Below, in pieces: positions 1 to 6,528 of a DNA stretch of 13,985 nt. The notes below the pieces were generated by a model, which saw nothing but the letters and a program-made list of their open reading frames with translations, was not told the origin of the DNA and did not search any database. The stretch is from positions 1 to 13,985 of the forward strand of contig JACQPP010000088.1 of NCBI GenBank assembly GCA_016207465.1, given 5' to 3'. How positions within the stretch are numbered: the stretch's first letter is position 1; every line of letters starts with the position of its first letter. Both the position numbers and the translations under genes were made by a program. This stretch comes from Methanobacteriota archaeon. GTDB lineage: Archaea > Halobacteriota > Syntropharchaeia > JACQPP01.

Positions 1-870
1 CCCCCGCTCCCTCCACTCCAGGGCCCCGAGGACCAGGAGCCCCAGCGCGGCCCCCGCGGCGAGGAGCCGGTCCGGGGCCCGAATCACCGCATCGTTCACG
101 GCGAAGAAGGGCTCCAGCAGCCCCAGCCGGGTGAAAAGGTCCAGGAAGAAACCCGAGGTCTGGCCGAAGAGAAGGAAGAGCAGACCCAGGAGGACGAAGA
201 GGAGCCCTGCCAGGAGGCTGGTGGAGTTCACCTCCAATCCGCCGAGACGCACCCCGCGCCCCCGCACCCACCCGGGGAGCCCCCGCCGGTCAAAATGGTA
301 GGCCAGCAGGAACAAGGGGGCCGCGATGCCCGCCGAATAGACCACCAGCAAGAAGGCGCTCTCCACCAAGCTCCCCTGACTGCTCGCCAGAGTCAAAATG
401 GCCCCCAGCACCGGCCCCACGCAAGGGACAAACCCCGCGCCATAAAACAGGCCCACCAGGAAGACACCTCCGGTGTCCCGCCGCGCTTCGACCCCTCTCT
501 GGGGCAAAATGGACTTCCCGAAGACCGAGAGCACCCCAAAGAACACCAGGAAGCCCCCGGCGGCCCGCGCCAGCGCCCCCGGGTCCACCAGACGCCCCAG
601 CTGGAACACGCCCACCGCCAGCGGGATGAAAACCACATTCATCCCCACCACGAACACCAGCGTCATCTTCACCAGCTCCCCCCGCTCCTTGAACGAATAG
701 GCGAAGAACGCGGGGAACATGGCCAGCGAACACGGGGAGAGAGTGGAGAGGACCCCCGCCAGAAAGGCGGCGAGAAAAGTAACCTGGGCCAGACCCGGCG
801 GACCCCGCAGGGAGAGGACCAAGAGGAGACCCAGGAAGAGGGCCAGCAGGAGACGACCGGTGCGGGACAT
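1..870 (-). CDS. ccdA: CcdA-type cytochrome c biogenesis / thiol-disulfide transmembrane protein (3' end cut by window)
   Basis: 290 codons are visible from the ATG at 870; the frame stays open to base 1, so the C-terminus lies outside. The protein is very hydrophobic, with a membrane segment or signal-anchor at about residues 6-20 and further segments at about 31-58, 69-90, 103-118, 136-162, 170-190, 218-236 and 268-284. Two conserved cysteines sit in the family's positions: LSPCS (Cys47) and FVPCVGP (Cys150). In the CcdA/DsbD-beta family this pair carries electrons from cytoplasmic thioredoxin across the membrane to extracytoplasmic thiol proteins, for example in cytochrome c maturation. 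The loop at about 236-265 and the extra C-terminal helix make it longer than a minimal six-helix CcdA. A TATA-like box 28 bases upstream of the ATG supports this start. Family assignment is firm; the redox partner is not visible. Confidence 0.88.
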   Translation of the reverse strand, partial: MSRTGRLLLALFLGLLLVLSLRGPPGLAQVTFLAAFLAGVLSTLSPCSLAMFPAFFAYSFKERGELVKMTLVFVVGMNVVFIPLAVGVFQLGRLVDPGALARAAGGFLVFFGVLSVFGKSILPQRGVEARRDTGGVFLVGLFYGAGFVPCVGPVLGAILTLASSQGSLVESAFLLVVYSAGIAAPLFLLAYHFDRRGLPGWVRGRGVRLGGLEVNSTSLLAGLLFVLLGLLFLLFGQTSGFFLDLFTRLGLLEPFFAVNDAVIRAPDRLLAAGAALGLLVLGALEWRERG

Positions 871-895
871 GGGAAAAGCGTGGACACTCCGGGGG

Positions 896-902
896 TTTAA
901 AG
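896..902 (-). promoter_or_regulatory. TATA-like box of the ccdA-like gene
   Basis: On the minus strand the sequence reads CCAAACTTTAAACC. The TTTAAA centre is about 28 bases before the ATG at 870, with an A-rich BRE-like stretch just upstream. This spacing predicts transcription starting at or next to the ATG (leaderless mRNA). It lies in a 74-base divergent spacer shared with the gene starting at 945. Confidence 0.65.
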
Positions 903-910
903 TTTGGACA

Positions 911-918
911 ACCTTTAT
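911..918 (+). promoter_or_regulatory. TATA-like box of the UPF0104 gene
   Basis: The plus strand reads GGACAACCTTTATGCC. The TTTAT (914-918) is centred 29 bases before the GTG start at 945. There is no Shine-Dalgarno sequence in front of that start, so a leaderless mRNA is the likely reading. The box is about 15 bases from the TATA-like box of the opposite gene, so the two promoters are back to back. Confidence 0.6.
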
Positions 919-944
919 GCCGCAGCCACCACCTGGGACGTAGC

Positions 945-1931
945 GTGCCCGACGCCGAATCCAGCGGGAAAACCTCGAAGTGGCTCCAGCGGGCGGTCCC
1001 CCTCCTCATCGGGTTCGCCATCGCCGCCGGGGTCTTCTGGAAAATCGGGGTCAGCGAGGTGGCAGCGGCCCTCGCCCGGGCGCAGCCGGGGCCGGTCCTG
1101 CTCGGCATCGGAGTCTACTCCGTCTTCGTCTTCTTGAAGATGGTGCGCTGGTCCATTCTCTCCCCCGGGGTCCCCCGCCTCACCGCCTTCCGGGTCTACC
1201 TCATCGGCCAAGCGGTGAACCAGGTGGCCCCCACCGGGGCCGGGGAGCTCACCCGCATCTACATCGGCAAGACGCGGGAAATCCCCGTCAAGGAGACCCT
1301 CACCGGGGTCGTCGTGGAGCGCCTCGCCGACACCGGCGTGCTCCTCGTCTTCGCCGCCCTGCTCCTCACCCAAGTGCTCCCCCCCGGGGCCGCCGCACTC
1401 CAACTGGTCATCCCCGCGGCCGCCCTCTCCCTCGGCTTCCTCTTTGTCCTCCGCCCCGCCCTCGTGGACACCGCCGTTTCGCTCCTGGAGAAAATCGTGC
1501 GCACCCCCCGGGTCCGCAAACTCCGCGAGCTGCGGAAGGCCCTTGAGACCCTGCGCTCCCGCCGCCACCTCCTCCTGGCCACCCTCCTCCTCACCATCGG
1601 CCCCTGGCTCATCTACACCGCCGCCGTCGCCCTCTTCCTCCAGTCCATGAACATCGGCATCTACCTCCCCACCATCGTCATCGTGAGCCTCGCCGTCGAA
1701 ATCATCGGAGCCTTCTCCTTCCTCCCCGGCGGCCTCGGGGTCAAAGAAGGGGGCTTCGCCTTCCTCCTCAACCTCACGGCGGGCCTCCCGCTCCCCGATG
1801 GCCTCGCGGTCTACATCATCAACCGCGGAGTCACCTACGGGATACTCATGGGGGGCGCGCTGGTCTCCCTCGCCACCCTGCGGCGGGCGGCGCCGATGGA
1901 AGCCGCCGGGGCGGTCCAGGGCGGGCGCTAA
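945..1931 (+). CDS. UPF0104 / COG0392 flippase-like integral membrane protein (AglD C-terminal-like)
   Basis: 328 residues from a GTG start; the TATA-like box 29 bases upstream favours this start. Membrane segments are visible at about 17-33, 49-66, 131-145, 153-170, 208-232, 241-258 and 288-310. Two family hallmarks are present: the GQAVNQVAPTGAGELTR block (residues 88-104), followed by VVVERLADT at 122-130, and FLPGGLGVKEGG (259-270). This is the lysylphosphatidylglycerol-synthase/flippase-like membrane domain (TIGR00374/PF03706). In Haloferax AglD a related domain follows a GT2 domain; here it stands alone beside glycosyltransferase genes. A role in lipid-linked sugar handling is inferred; the biochemistry of stand-alone members is poorly known. 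Its TAA stop overlaps the stop of the convergent GT39 gene. Third codon positions are strongly C-rich, unlike the plus-strand genes further right. Confidence 0.85.
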   Translation: MPDAESSGKTSKWLQRAVPLLIGFAIAAGVFWKIGVSEVAAALARAQPGPVLLGIGVYSVFVFLKMVRWSILSPGVPRLTAFRVYLIGQAVNQVAPTGAGELTRIYIGKTREIPVKETLTGVVVERLADTGVLLVFAALLLTQVLPPGAAALQLVIPAAALSLGFLFVLRPALVDTAVSLLEKIVRTPRVRKLRELRKALETLRSRRHLLLATLLLTIGPWLIYTAAVALFLQSMNIGIYLPTIVIVSLAVEIIGAFSFLPGGLGVKEGGFAFLLNLTAGLPLPDGLAVYIINRGVTYGILMGGALVSLATLRRAAPMEAAGAVQGGR

Positions 1932-4207
1932 AACGGCAGCCTGTCCCCCGGACCCAATTCGAGCAGCGCATAGAACTCGGTCCCGTCCGGCCCCCGGGCC
2001 ACCCACGACTGGGGATACCGCTCCCGCAGGAGCGCGGCCCGGCGCGCGACCTCCCCCGCCACCCCCGGGCCGGCGGGCTCCACGAACCCATACACACCGG
2101 TGTTCTGCAGGAGCACCCGCGTGGTCCCCCCCGGGGGCCGGTCGGCCTCCGAGAGATTCGAGAGCGCCACGATTCGCCCCAGCCCCCCCTCTCCCAGGGC
2201 CACCCGCCCCTCTGTGCGGAGCACCTTCGGCTGGTAGTCCACGTCCTTCGGCCCCCGCACCTCCGGGCGGACCCAGGGGTCGGGGTAGAGTTTCTCGACG
2301 AGGGCGGAGACCACCGGCCAGCCGAGATTGGTCTCCCGCAGGTCGTCCCGCACCACCAGCAGGTCCCCCGGGGTGTGGCGGCCCCGCAGGGCCTCCCGGA
2401 GCGCCGAGAGCCCCTGGTCCTCGTGCTTCTGCCGGAGAATCCGGGCGTATGGCTCCACCGCGACCTGGGAGAGGGTTGGATATGCCCCATCCGGGGGGAA
2501 GAGGGCCACGTAGCCCCGGTCGTAGTTGGTGCGCACCATGTAGACCGCGCCGTAGAGCGAAACCCCCACCACCAGGAGCCCCACCGCGATGGCTGGGCCT
2601 CGCCTCCACCCGGGCAACCGGGAGATGGATGCCCCCGCGAGGAGCGCCAGGGGCGGGGTCAGGATAGAGAGGTGCCAGTAGTTCACCCCGGTGGCGTAGA
2701 AGAAGAGGAGCCCCATGAGGAGCCAGAGCCCCGGCAGGAGGAGAGCCCCCGGTTCCTTTTCGGAGCGGAGCCCCCGCAGGGCCCACGCCGAGGCGGCCCC
2801 CAGCAGCAGGAGCACGGGGAGGCTGTAGGCGTCCACCAGGAAGAGCGCGATGCGCCCCAGGTTCTCCGGGGAGAAGGGGGCCCCCCCGTAGCCCCGCGGG
2901 TTGGGGCCGATGGGTGATTGCGGTAGATTGAATATCTTTGAAAACGTGATATCCATATATCCGGTTGTGAGGTAGGCCCCGGCGTTGTAGGCCACCACCG
3001 GGAGGAAGCAGAGGAGGCCCACGGCCACCGCCCGCGTGGACCGGAGGCCGAGGAGGAAGCGGAGGGCGCGGAGGGGCCCCCGGAGGGCGCGTGCGGCGAG
3101 CCCCGGCCACTCGCGGGGGCGGTGCAGGGCGGGGAGGACCCGGAGGAGTTCGAGGAGGGCGAGGGCGGGGATGAAGAGGATTCCCGGGGTCTTGGTGAGG
3201 AGTGCCCCCCCGAGCATCAGTCCCGCCACCGTGGAGTCGCGGCGGGTCCCCCCCGGCTGGAGCGCCCGGTGGAAGAACGCCATGCAGAGGAGGAAAAAGA
3301 GGGCGAGGAGGACCTCGGTGCCGAACATGCGGCCCCGCCAGACGTGGAAGTTGTTGAAGGCGAGCAGGAGCCCCGCGGCGAGCCCCGCGCGGGCCCCGAA
3401 GAGGCGGGCCCCGAGGAGGGCGACCGCGAGGGTGGTGAGGGCCTCGAGGAGGGTCGAGGGGGCCCGGTAGACCTCCGGGCCGATATGGTGGACTCCGCGG
3501 GAGTCCAGCAGTTGGAGGATGGGGTGGGCGGCGAAGTTCATCAGCGGGGGGTGGTCGTTGAAGGAGAGGCTGTAGGCGCGGCGGGCGGCGAAGGTCCCGT
3601 CAATGAGGTCGTAGGCGCGCTTCGCCAGCACCCAGTCGTCAATCTCGAAGTCGTGGCGCCCGATGTCGTAGAGGTTGAGGGCGAGGGAGACGGCGAAGAG
3701 CAACGCCAGCAGTCCGGCGAGCCGGGAGGGCCGGAGGGGAGGCATGGTCCATCGGAATCCCTCCCTGCGCCGGGCCCGGGCGGCCAGGAGGCAGAGGACC
3801 GCGACGGCCGCCATGTAGGCTTCGAGGAGGCCGGAGAGGTGGGGGCGGAAGACCATCACCTGTCCCTCGCGGGCCACGTTGAGGAGGCCGAGGGGGTAGG
3901 TGCCCAGGAGGCTCAGCCCGAGGGAGAGGAGGAGCCGCTCGACAATAGAGAGGCGGCCCGGTTGGGGGTAGAGGAGCCAGGTGAGGGGGTAGCCCGCGAC
4001 GAGCAGGAAGTAGGGGACGCCGAGCAGGAGCCGGAGGAGCCACAGGGGGCCCCCGGTGTCGGCGAGGGATGCTTGGGTGTTGGCCAACGCCGCTCCCCGA
4101 AGGGGAGCGGCGTTCAGGTCTAATGTGAGGAGCCAGAGGATGGGGGCGCCGAGGGCGGCGAGAAGAAGGTCGGGGTTGGACCGGACCCGCAGCCGGAGGT
4201 CGGCCAT
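1928..4207 (-). CDS. GT39-type membrane glycosyltransferase with DUF1616-like N-terminus
   Basis: 759 residues from the ATG at 4207, with a TATA-like box 27 bases upstream. Residues 14-30, 57-80, 90-110 and 126-144 form an N-terminal membrane block; ERLLLSLGLSLLGTYPLGLL (90-109) resembles archaeal DUF1616 proteins. The GT39/ArnT-like core starts near 163. The acidic loop after its first helix, HDFEIDDW (185-192), is where the catalytic Asp/Glu of this family lies, and FNDHPPLMNF (216-225) and GRMFGTEVLL (292-301) are further family-like motifs. About six more membrane segments run to about residue 565. A soluble extracytoplasmic domain follows to 759. Family members transfer a sugar from a polyprenyl-phosphate donor on the outer membrane face to a lipid or protein. 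Donor and acceptor cannot be told. A palindromic repeat encodes residues 31-43, in the loop between membrane segments 1 and 2, and residues 413-434 come from an unusually AT-rich patch. Confidence 0.82.
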   Translation of the reverse strand: MADLRLRVRSNPDLLLAALGAPILWLLTLDLNAAPLRGAALANTQASLADTGGPLWLLRLLLGVPYFLLVAGYPLTWLLYPQPGRLSIVERLLLSLGLSLLGTYPLGLLNVAREGQVMVFRPHLSGLLEAYMAAVAVLCLLAARARRREGFRWTMPPLRPSRLAGLLALLFAVSLALNLYDIGRHDFEIDDWVLAKRAYDLIDGTFAARRAYSLSFNDHPPLMNFAAHPILQLLDSRGVHHIGPEVYRAPSTLLEALTTLAVALLGARLFGARAGLAAGLLLAFNNFHVWRGRMFGTEVLLALFFLLCMAFFHRALQPGGTRRDSTVAGLMLGGALLTKTPGILFIPALALLELLRVLPALHRPREWPGLAARALRGPLRALRFLLGLRSTRAVAVGLLCFLPVVAYNAGAYLTTGYMDITFSKIFNLPQSPIGPNPRGYGGAPFSPENLGRIALFLVDAYSLPVLLLLGAASAWALRGLRSEKEPGALLLPGLWLLMGLLFFYATGVNYWHLSILTPPLALLAGASISRLPGWRRGPAIAVGLLVVGVSLYGAVYMVRTNYDRGYVALFPPDGAYPTLSQVAVEPYARILRQKHEDQGLSALREALRGRHTPGDLLVVRDDLRETNLGWPVVSALVEKLYPDPWVRPEVRGPKDVDYQPKVLRTEGRVALGEGGLGRIVALSNLSEADRPPGGTTRVLLQNTGVYGFVEPAGPGVAGEVARRAALLRERYPQSWVARGPDGTEFYALLELGPGDRLPF
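2922..2970. other. AT-rich patch inside the GT39 gene
   Basis: About 50 bases are conspicuously A/T-rich inside a gene that is otherwise extremely GC-rich. They encode GYMDITFSKIFNLPQSP (about residues 416-432), using codons that are otherwise scarce here: TTT, TCA, ATA, AAT, CTA, CAA. The reading frame is intact. The patch lies just after a membrane segment in a predicted outer loop. It may mark recombination, a conserved or relaxed loop, or selection on the DNA or RNA itself. Confidence 0.6.
4079..4117. repeat. In-frame palindromic element, copy B (inside GT39 gene)
   Basis: A perfect 13-bp inverted repeat (4086-4098 with 4102-4114) around a GAA loop, flanked by GTTGGCC on the left and CAG on the right. 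The inner 23 bases (4089-4111) match the hairpin at 9685-9707 in length, outer GCCG...CGGC, and central CCC-nAA-GGG. The three arm positions that differ are compensated on the other arm. The element is 39 bases, a multiple of three, and encodes LNAAPLRGAALAN in the loop between membrane segments 1 and 2. Confidence 0.7.
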
Positions 4208-4230
4208 GGGAGGGTCCCTTGTCCTCGAGA

Positions 4231-4246
4231 CTATATGTGTTTCCCC
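4231..4246 (-). promoter_or_regulatory. BRE/TATA promoter of the GT39 gene
   Basis: The minus strand reads GGGGAAACACATATAG. The TATAT centre lies 27 bases before the ATG at 4207, implying a leaderless mRNA, and GGGAAA sits in the BRE position. It is nearly the mirror image of the promoter at 4285-4300 that drives the opposite operon. Confidence 0.7.
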
Positions 4247-4284
4247 AAATTTTTCCTCGCTCGCGGGGGAGGGGGGAGAAATCA

Positions 4285-4300
4285 GGGAAAAAGCATATGG
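4285..4300 (+). promoter_or_regulatory. BRE/TATA promoter of the GT2-GT4 operon
   Basis: The plus strand reads GGGAAAAAGCATATGG. CATATG is centred about 27 bases before the ATG at 4324. This spacing argues for the start at 4324 (MKLVVIIPALNEE) rather than upstream ATG codons at 4219 or 4297, which would lie in or before the promoter. A GTG at 4321 is a minor alternative. Confidence 0.7.
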
Positions 4301-4323
4301 CCCCTCCGGGGAACCCCCGGGTG

Positions 4324-5250
4324 ATGAAGCTGGTGGTGATTATCCCCGCCCTCAACGAGGAGAAGTCCATCGCGGGGGTCATCCGCGAGATTCCGCGGGA
4401 CATGGCGGAGGGGGTGGATGTGGTGGTGGTGGACGACGGCTCCGATGACCGGACCTCCAGTGTGGCGCGGGAGGCGGGGGCCGACGAGGTGGTGAGGTTC
4501 AACGCCCACCGGGGGCTGGCCCAGGCGTTCATGGCGGGTCTCAACGCGGCCCTGGAGCGGGGGGCGGATGTGATTGTGAACATTGATGCGGACGGGCAGT
4601 ATGTGGGGGGGGAGATTCCGCGGCTGGTGGAGCCCATCCGGAGGGGGGAGGCGGATGTGGTGCTGGGCTCGCGCTTCGGGGGGACCATCGAGGACATGCC
4701 CCTGGGGAAGCGGCTCGGCAACCGTCTCGCCACGCGGATAACCCGGTGGGTCTCGGGGGTTCCGGTGACCGACGCGCAGACGGGGTTCCGGGCCTTCTCG
4801 CGCCCGGCGGCCCTGCGGCTCAACGTCCTCTCCTCCTACACCTATGTGCAGGAGACCATCATCCAGGCGCGGCAGAAGGGGTTGAAGATTGTGGAGGTCC
4901 CGTGCACCTTCCGGGCGCGGGAGGGGAAGTCGCGCCTCATCTCGAGCCTGGGGAAGTATGCCCTGCGGGCGGGCTCCACCATCCTGCGCACCTACCTCTA
5001 CTACCGGCCCCTGAAGGCCTTCCTCTACCTCGGGGGGGCCTTCCTGCTGGGGGGGTTCCTGGTGGGGCTGCGGGTGCTCCAGGTGTTCTTCGCCAGCGGC
5101 ACGGTGACGGGGGTGGTCCCCACGGCCCTCCTCTCCGGCTTCCTGGTGTTGCTGGGCTCGCAGATTGTGGTCCTCGGGCTGGTGGCCGACGTGGTCCACC
5201 GGAACAGCCAGCTCCAGGAGGAGATTCTCCTGCGGCTCAAGCAGAAGTAG
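4324..5250 (+). CDS. GT2 family glycosyltransferase, DPM1/GtrB-like with C-terminal membrane pair
   Basis: 308 residues. The GT-A fold is clear: VVIIPALNEE (3-12) starts the nucleotide-binding strand, VVVVDDGSDDRT (33-44) carries the nucleoside-binding acidic pair, and NIDADGQY (86-93) holds the metal-binding DxD. GSRFGG (115-120) and TDAQTGFRAFSR (149-160) are typical of dolichyl/undecaprenyl-phosphate sugar transferases. Two C-terminal membrane helices (about 232-256 and 264-289) anchor it, as in GtrB/ArnC-like enzymes, and a short charged tail stays cytoplasmic. The expected reaction is transfer of a sugar from a nucleotide donor to a polyisoprenyl phosphate on the inner face. The divergent GT39 enzyme could then use that product, which fits their shared promoter region. 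It is followed after 8 bases by the GT4 gene. The sugar is unknown. Confidence 0.88.
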   Translation: MKLVVIIPALNEEKSIAGVIREIPRDMAEGVDVVVVDDGSDDRTSSVAREAGADEVVRFNAHRGLAQAFMAGLNAALERGADVIVNIDADGQYVGGEIPRLVEPIRRGEADVVLGSRFGGTIEDMPLGKRLGNRLATRITRWVSGVPVTDAQTGFRAFSRPAALRLNVLSSYTYVQETIIQARQKGLKIVEVPCTFRAREGKSRLISSLGKYALRAGSTILRTYLYYRPLKAFLYLGGAFLLGGFLVGLRVLQVFFASGTVTGVVPTALLSGFLVLLGSQIVVLGLVADVVHRNSQLQEEILLRLKQK

Positions 5251-5258
5251 CATCGGCC

Positions 5259-6455
5259 ATGCGGATTTTGATGCTGACGACCTCCTATCCCCTCCACCGG
5301 GGGGAGGGGCGGGGGGCCTTTGTCCACGAGTTGGCCCGGCGGGTGGCGGCCCGGGGCCACCGGGTGCGGGTGGTGGCGGTGCGGTTCGGCCCCGATAGCC
5401 TCCCGCGGGAGGAGATGGACGGGGTCGAGGTGGTGCGCATCCCCCTCGCCCCGGGGGGCCTCTTCACCTTCGACGAGCTCACCCTCCGGGACCCCCGGAC
5501 CCTCCAGGTTCTGCTCTCTTATTTCTGGGGCAACCTCCGGGAGACCCTTGCCCCCCGGCGGAGGTGGGATGTCATCCACGCCCAGTGGGACATCCCCTGC
5601 GCCACCGCGGCGAGGCCCCTGGGTCGCCTCCTGGGAGTCCCGGTGGTGGCGACGGTGCGGGGAATCAGCGCCAACTGGCCCCGCACCCACCCGGGGGTGG
5701 CCCTGGCGACCCGCTGGAGCCTCCGGGGGGCCCGGCGCATCCTCGCCATCTCCCCGGTGCTTCTCCACGAGTTGGAGGCCCTGGGGTTCAGGGCCCCCCG
5801 GCTGGGATTGGTGCGCCGCGGGGTGGACTCCGGGTTCTTCAGCCCCGGGCCGCCCACCCCCGGGTTCGCGGAGAGCCATGGGCTGGGCGGAGGCCGCGTG
5901 GTGCTGTTCGTGGGGGACCTCACCGCCCGGAAGGGTGTCCCCGACCTGATGGAGGCCTTCGGGAGACTCTCCCCCCGGATGGCGGACCTGCGGCTGGCCA
6001 TCGTGGGGGACGGCCCCCTCCTGGGCCCCCTGCGGCGGCAGGCGGAGAGGCTGGGGGTCTCGGGGCGGGTCCACTTCGCGGGGCGGGTCTCCCCGGCGAC
6101 CCTGGTGGACTACTACCGCCTCTCCAGTGTGTTTGCGCTCCCGAGCCTGGCGGAGGCCATGGGGACCTCGGCCATTGAGGCCATGGCCTGCGGCCGCCCC
6201 ACCGTCGTCACCTCGGTGATGGGGGAGGTGGAAGAACTGAAGAAGGCGCGGGCCGCCGAGGTGTGCAAGCCCGAGTGGCCCACGAGCCTGGCCGCCGCCA
6301 TCGAGCGGGCCCTCGGGGACGCGGAGGGGCTCGGCCGCCGGGGGCGGGAGTATGCCCTGCGGAGCCACTCCTGGGAGGGAGAGGTGGAGACGGTCCTGCG
6401 GGCCTACCGGGAGGTCCTCCAGGAGACGTCATCTGCGAAATCTGTGGGTTTATAG
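5259..6455 (+). CDS. GT4 family glycosyltransferase (GT-B fold)
   Basis: 398 residues from an ATG eight bases after the preceding GT2 stop, so almost certainly co-transcribed with it. The N-terminal half starts MRILMLTTSYPLHRGEGRGA with the Gly-rich acceptor-side loop and a conserved-looking VRG (133-135). The C-terminal GT1/GT4 donor domain has VLFVGDLTARKG (215-226), IVGDGPL (248-254), FAGRVS (273-278), and the E-x7-E nucleotide-sugar motif EAMGTSAIE (299-307). The enzyme would be a cytoplasmic retaining transferase adding a sugar to a growing glycan, probably lipid-linked judging by its neighbours. The last residues (SSAKSVGL) and the TAG stop are encoded by or next to the composite repeat starting at 6428, so the natural C-terminus may have been altered when the repeat arrived. 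Donor and acceptor are unknown. Confidence 0.88.
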   Translation: MRILMLTTSYPLHRGEGRGAFVHELARRVAARGHRVRVVAVRFGPDSLPREEMDGVEVVRIPLAPGGLFTFDELTLRDPRTLQVLLSYFWGNLRETLAPRRRWDVIHAQWDIPCATAARPLGRLLGVPVVATVRGISANWPRTHPGVALATRWSLRGARRILAISPVLLHELEALGFRAPRLGLVRRGVDSGFFSPGPPTPGFAESHGLGGGRVVLFVGDLTARKGVPDLMEAFGRLSPRMADLRLAIVGDGPLLGPLRRQAERLGVSGRVHFAGRVSPATLVDYYRLSSVFALPSLAEAMGTSAIEAMACGRPTVVTSVMGEVEELKKARAAEVCKPEWPTSLAAAIERALGDAEGLGRRGREYALRSHSWEGEVETVLRAYREVLQETSSAKSVGL

Positions 6456-6518
6456 TCCGCAGATGACGCAGATACCGCAGATGGTTTTTGCCATCTGTGT
6501 CATCTGCGAAATCTGTGG
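6428..6518. repeat. Composite direct/inverted repeat with 9-bp periodicity between convergent genes
   Basis: A perfect 20-base direct repeat (6428-6447 and 6499-6518, GTCATCTGCGAAATCTGTGG) flanks an inverted repeat. The arms 6457-6484 and 6491-6518 pair at 22 of 28 positions around a TTTTTG loop. Both arms are built of variants of a 9-base unit, CATCTGCGN. The first copy overlaps the 3' end of the GT4 gene, and the second ends 10 bases from the stop of the methyltransferase. Similar ATCTGCGTCATCTGCG-type repeats occur between genes in many environmental genomes (recollection, not checked). The hairpin could act as a two-way transcription end. Confidence 0.8.
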
Positions 6519-6528
6519 ATAAGACCTG

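Noticed and set aside
915..3110. A 731-residue open frame on the minus strand
   Set aside because: It overlaps the UPF0104 gene antisense and the GT39 gene in another frame, is dominated by Gly/Pro/Arg/Glu low-complexity sequence, and has no domain. Long stop-free shadows are expected at this GC content.
4219..4323. Upstream ATG codons (4219, 4297) as starts for the GT2 gene
   Set aside because: The added residues are not homologous to GT2 enzymes, and the codons fall in the divergent promoter region. The TATA-like box at 4294-4299 would lie inside the coding sequence.
6428..6518. Possible CRISPR array at the repeated ATCTGCG units
   Set aside because: The units are 9 bases, contiguous and in both orientations; there are no 25-40 base repeats with regular unique spacers and no cas genes.
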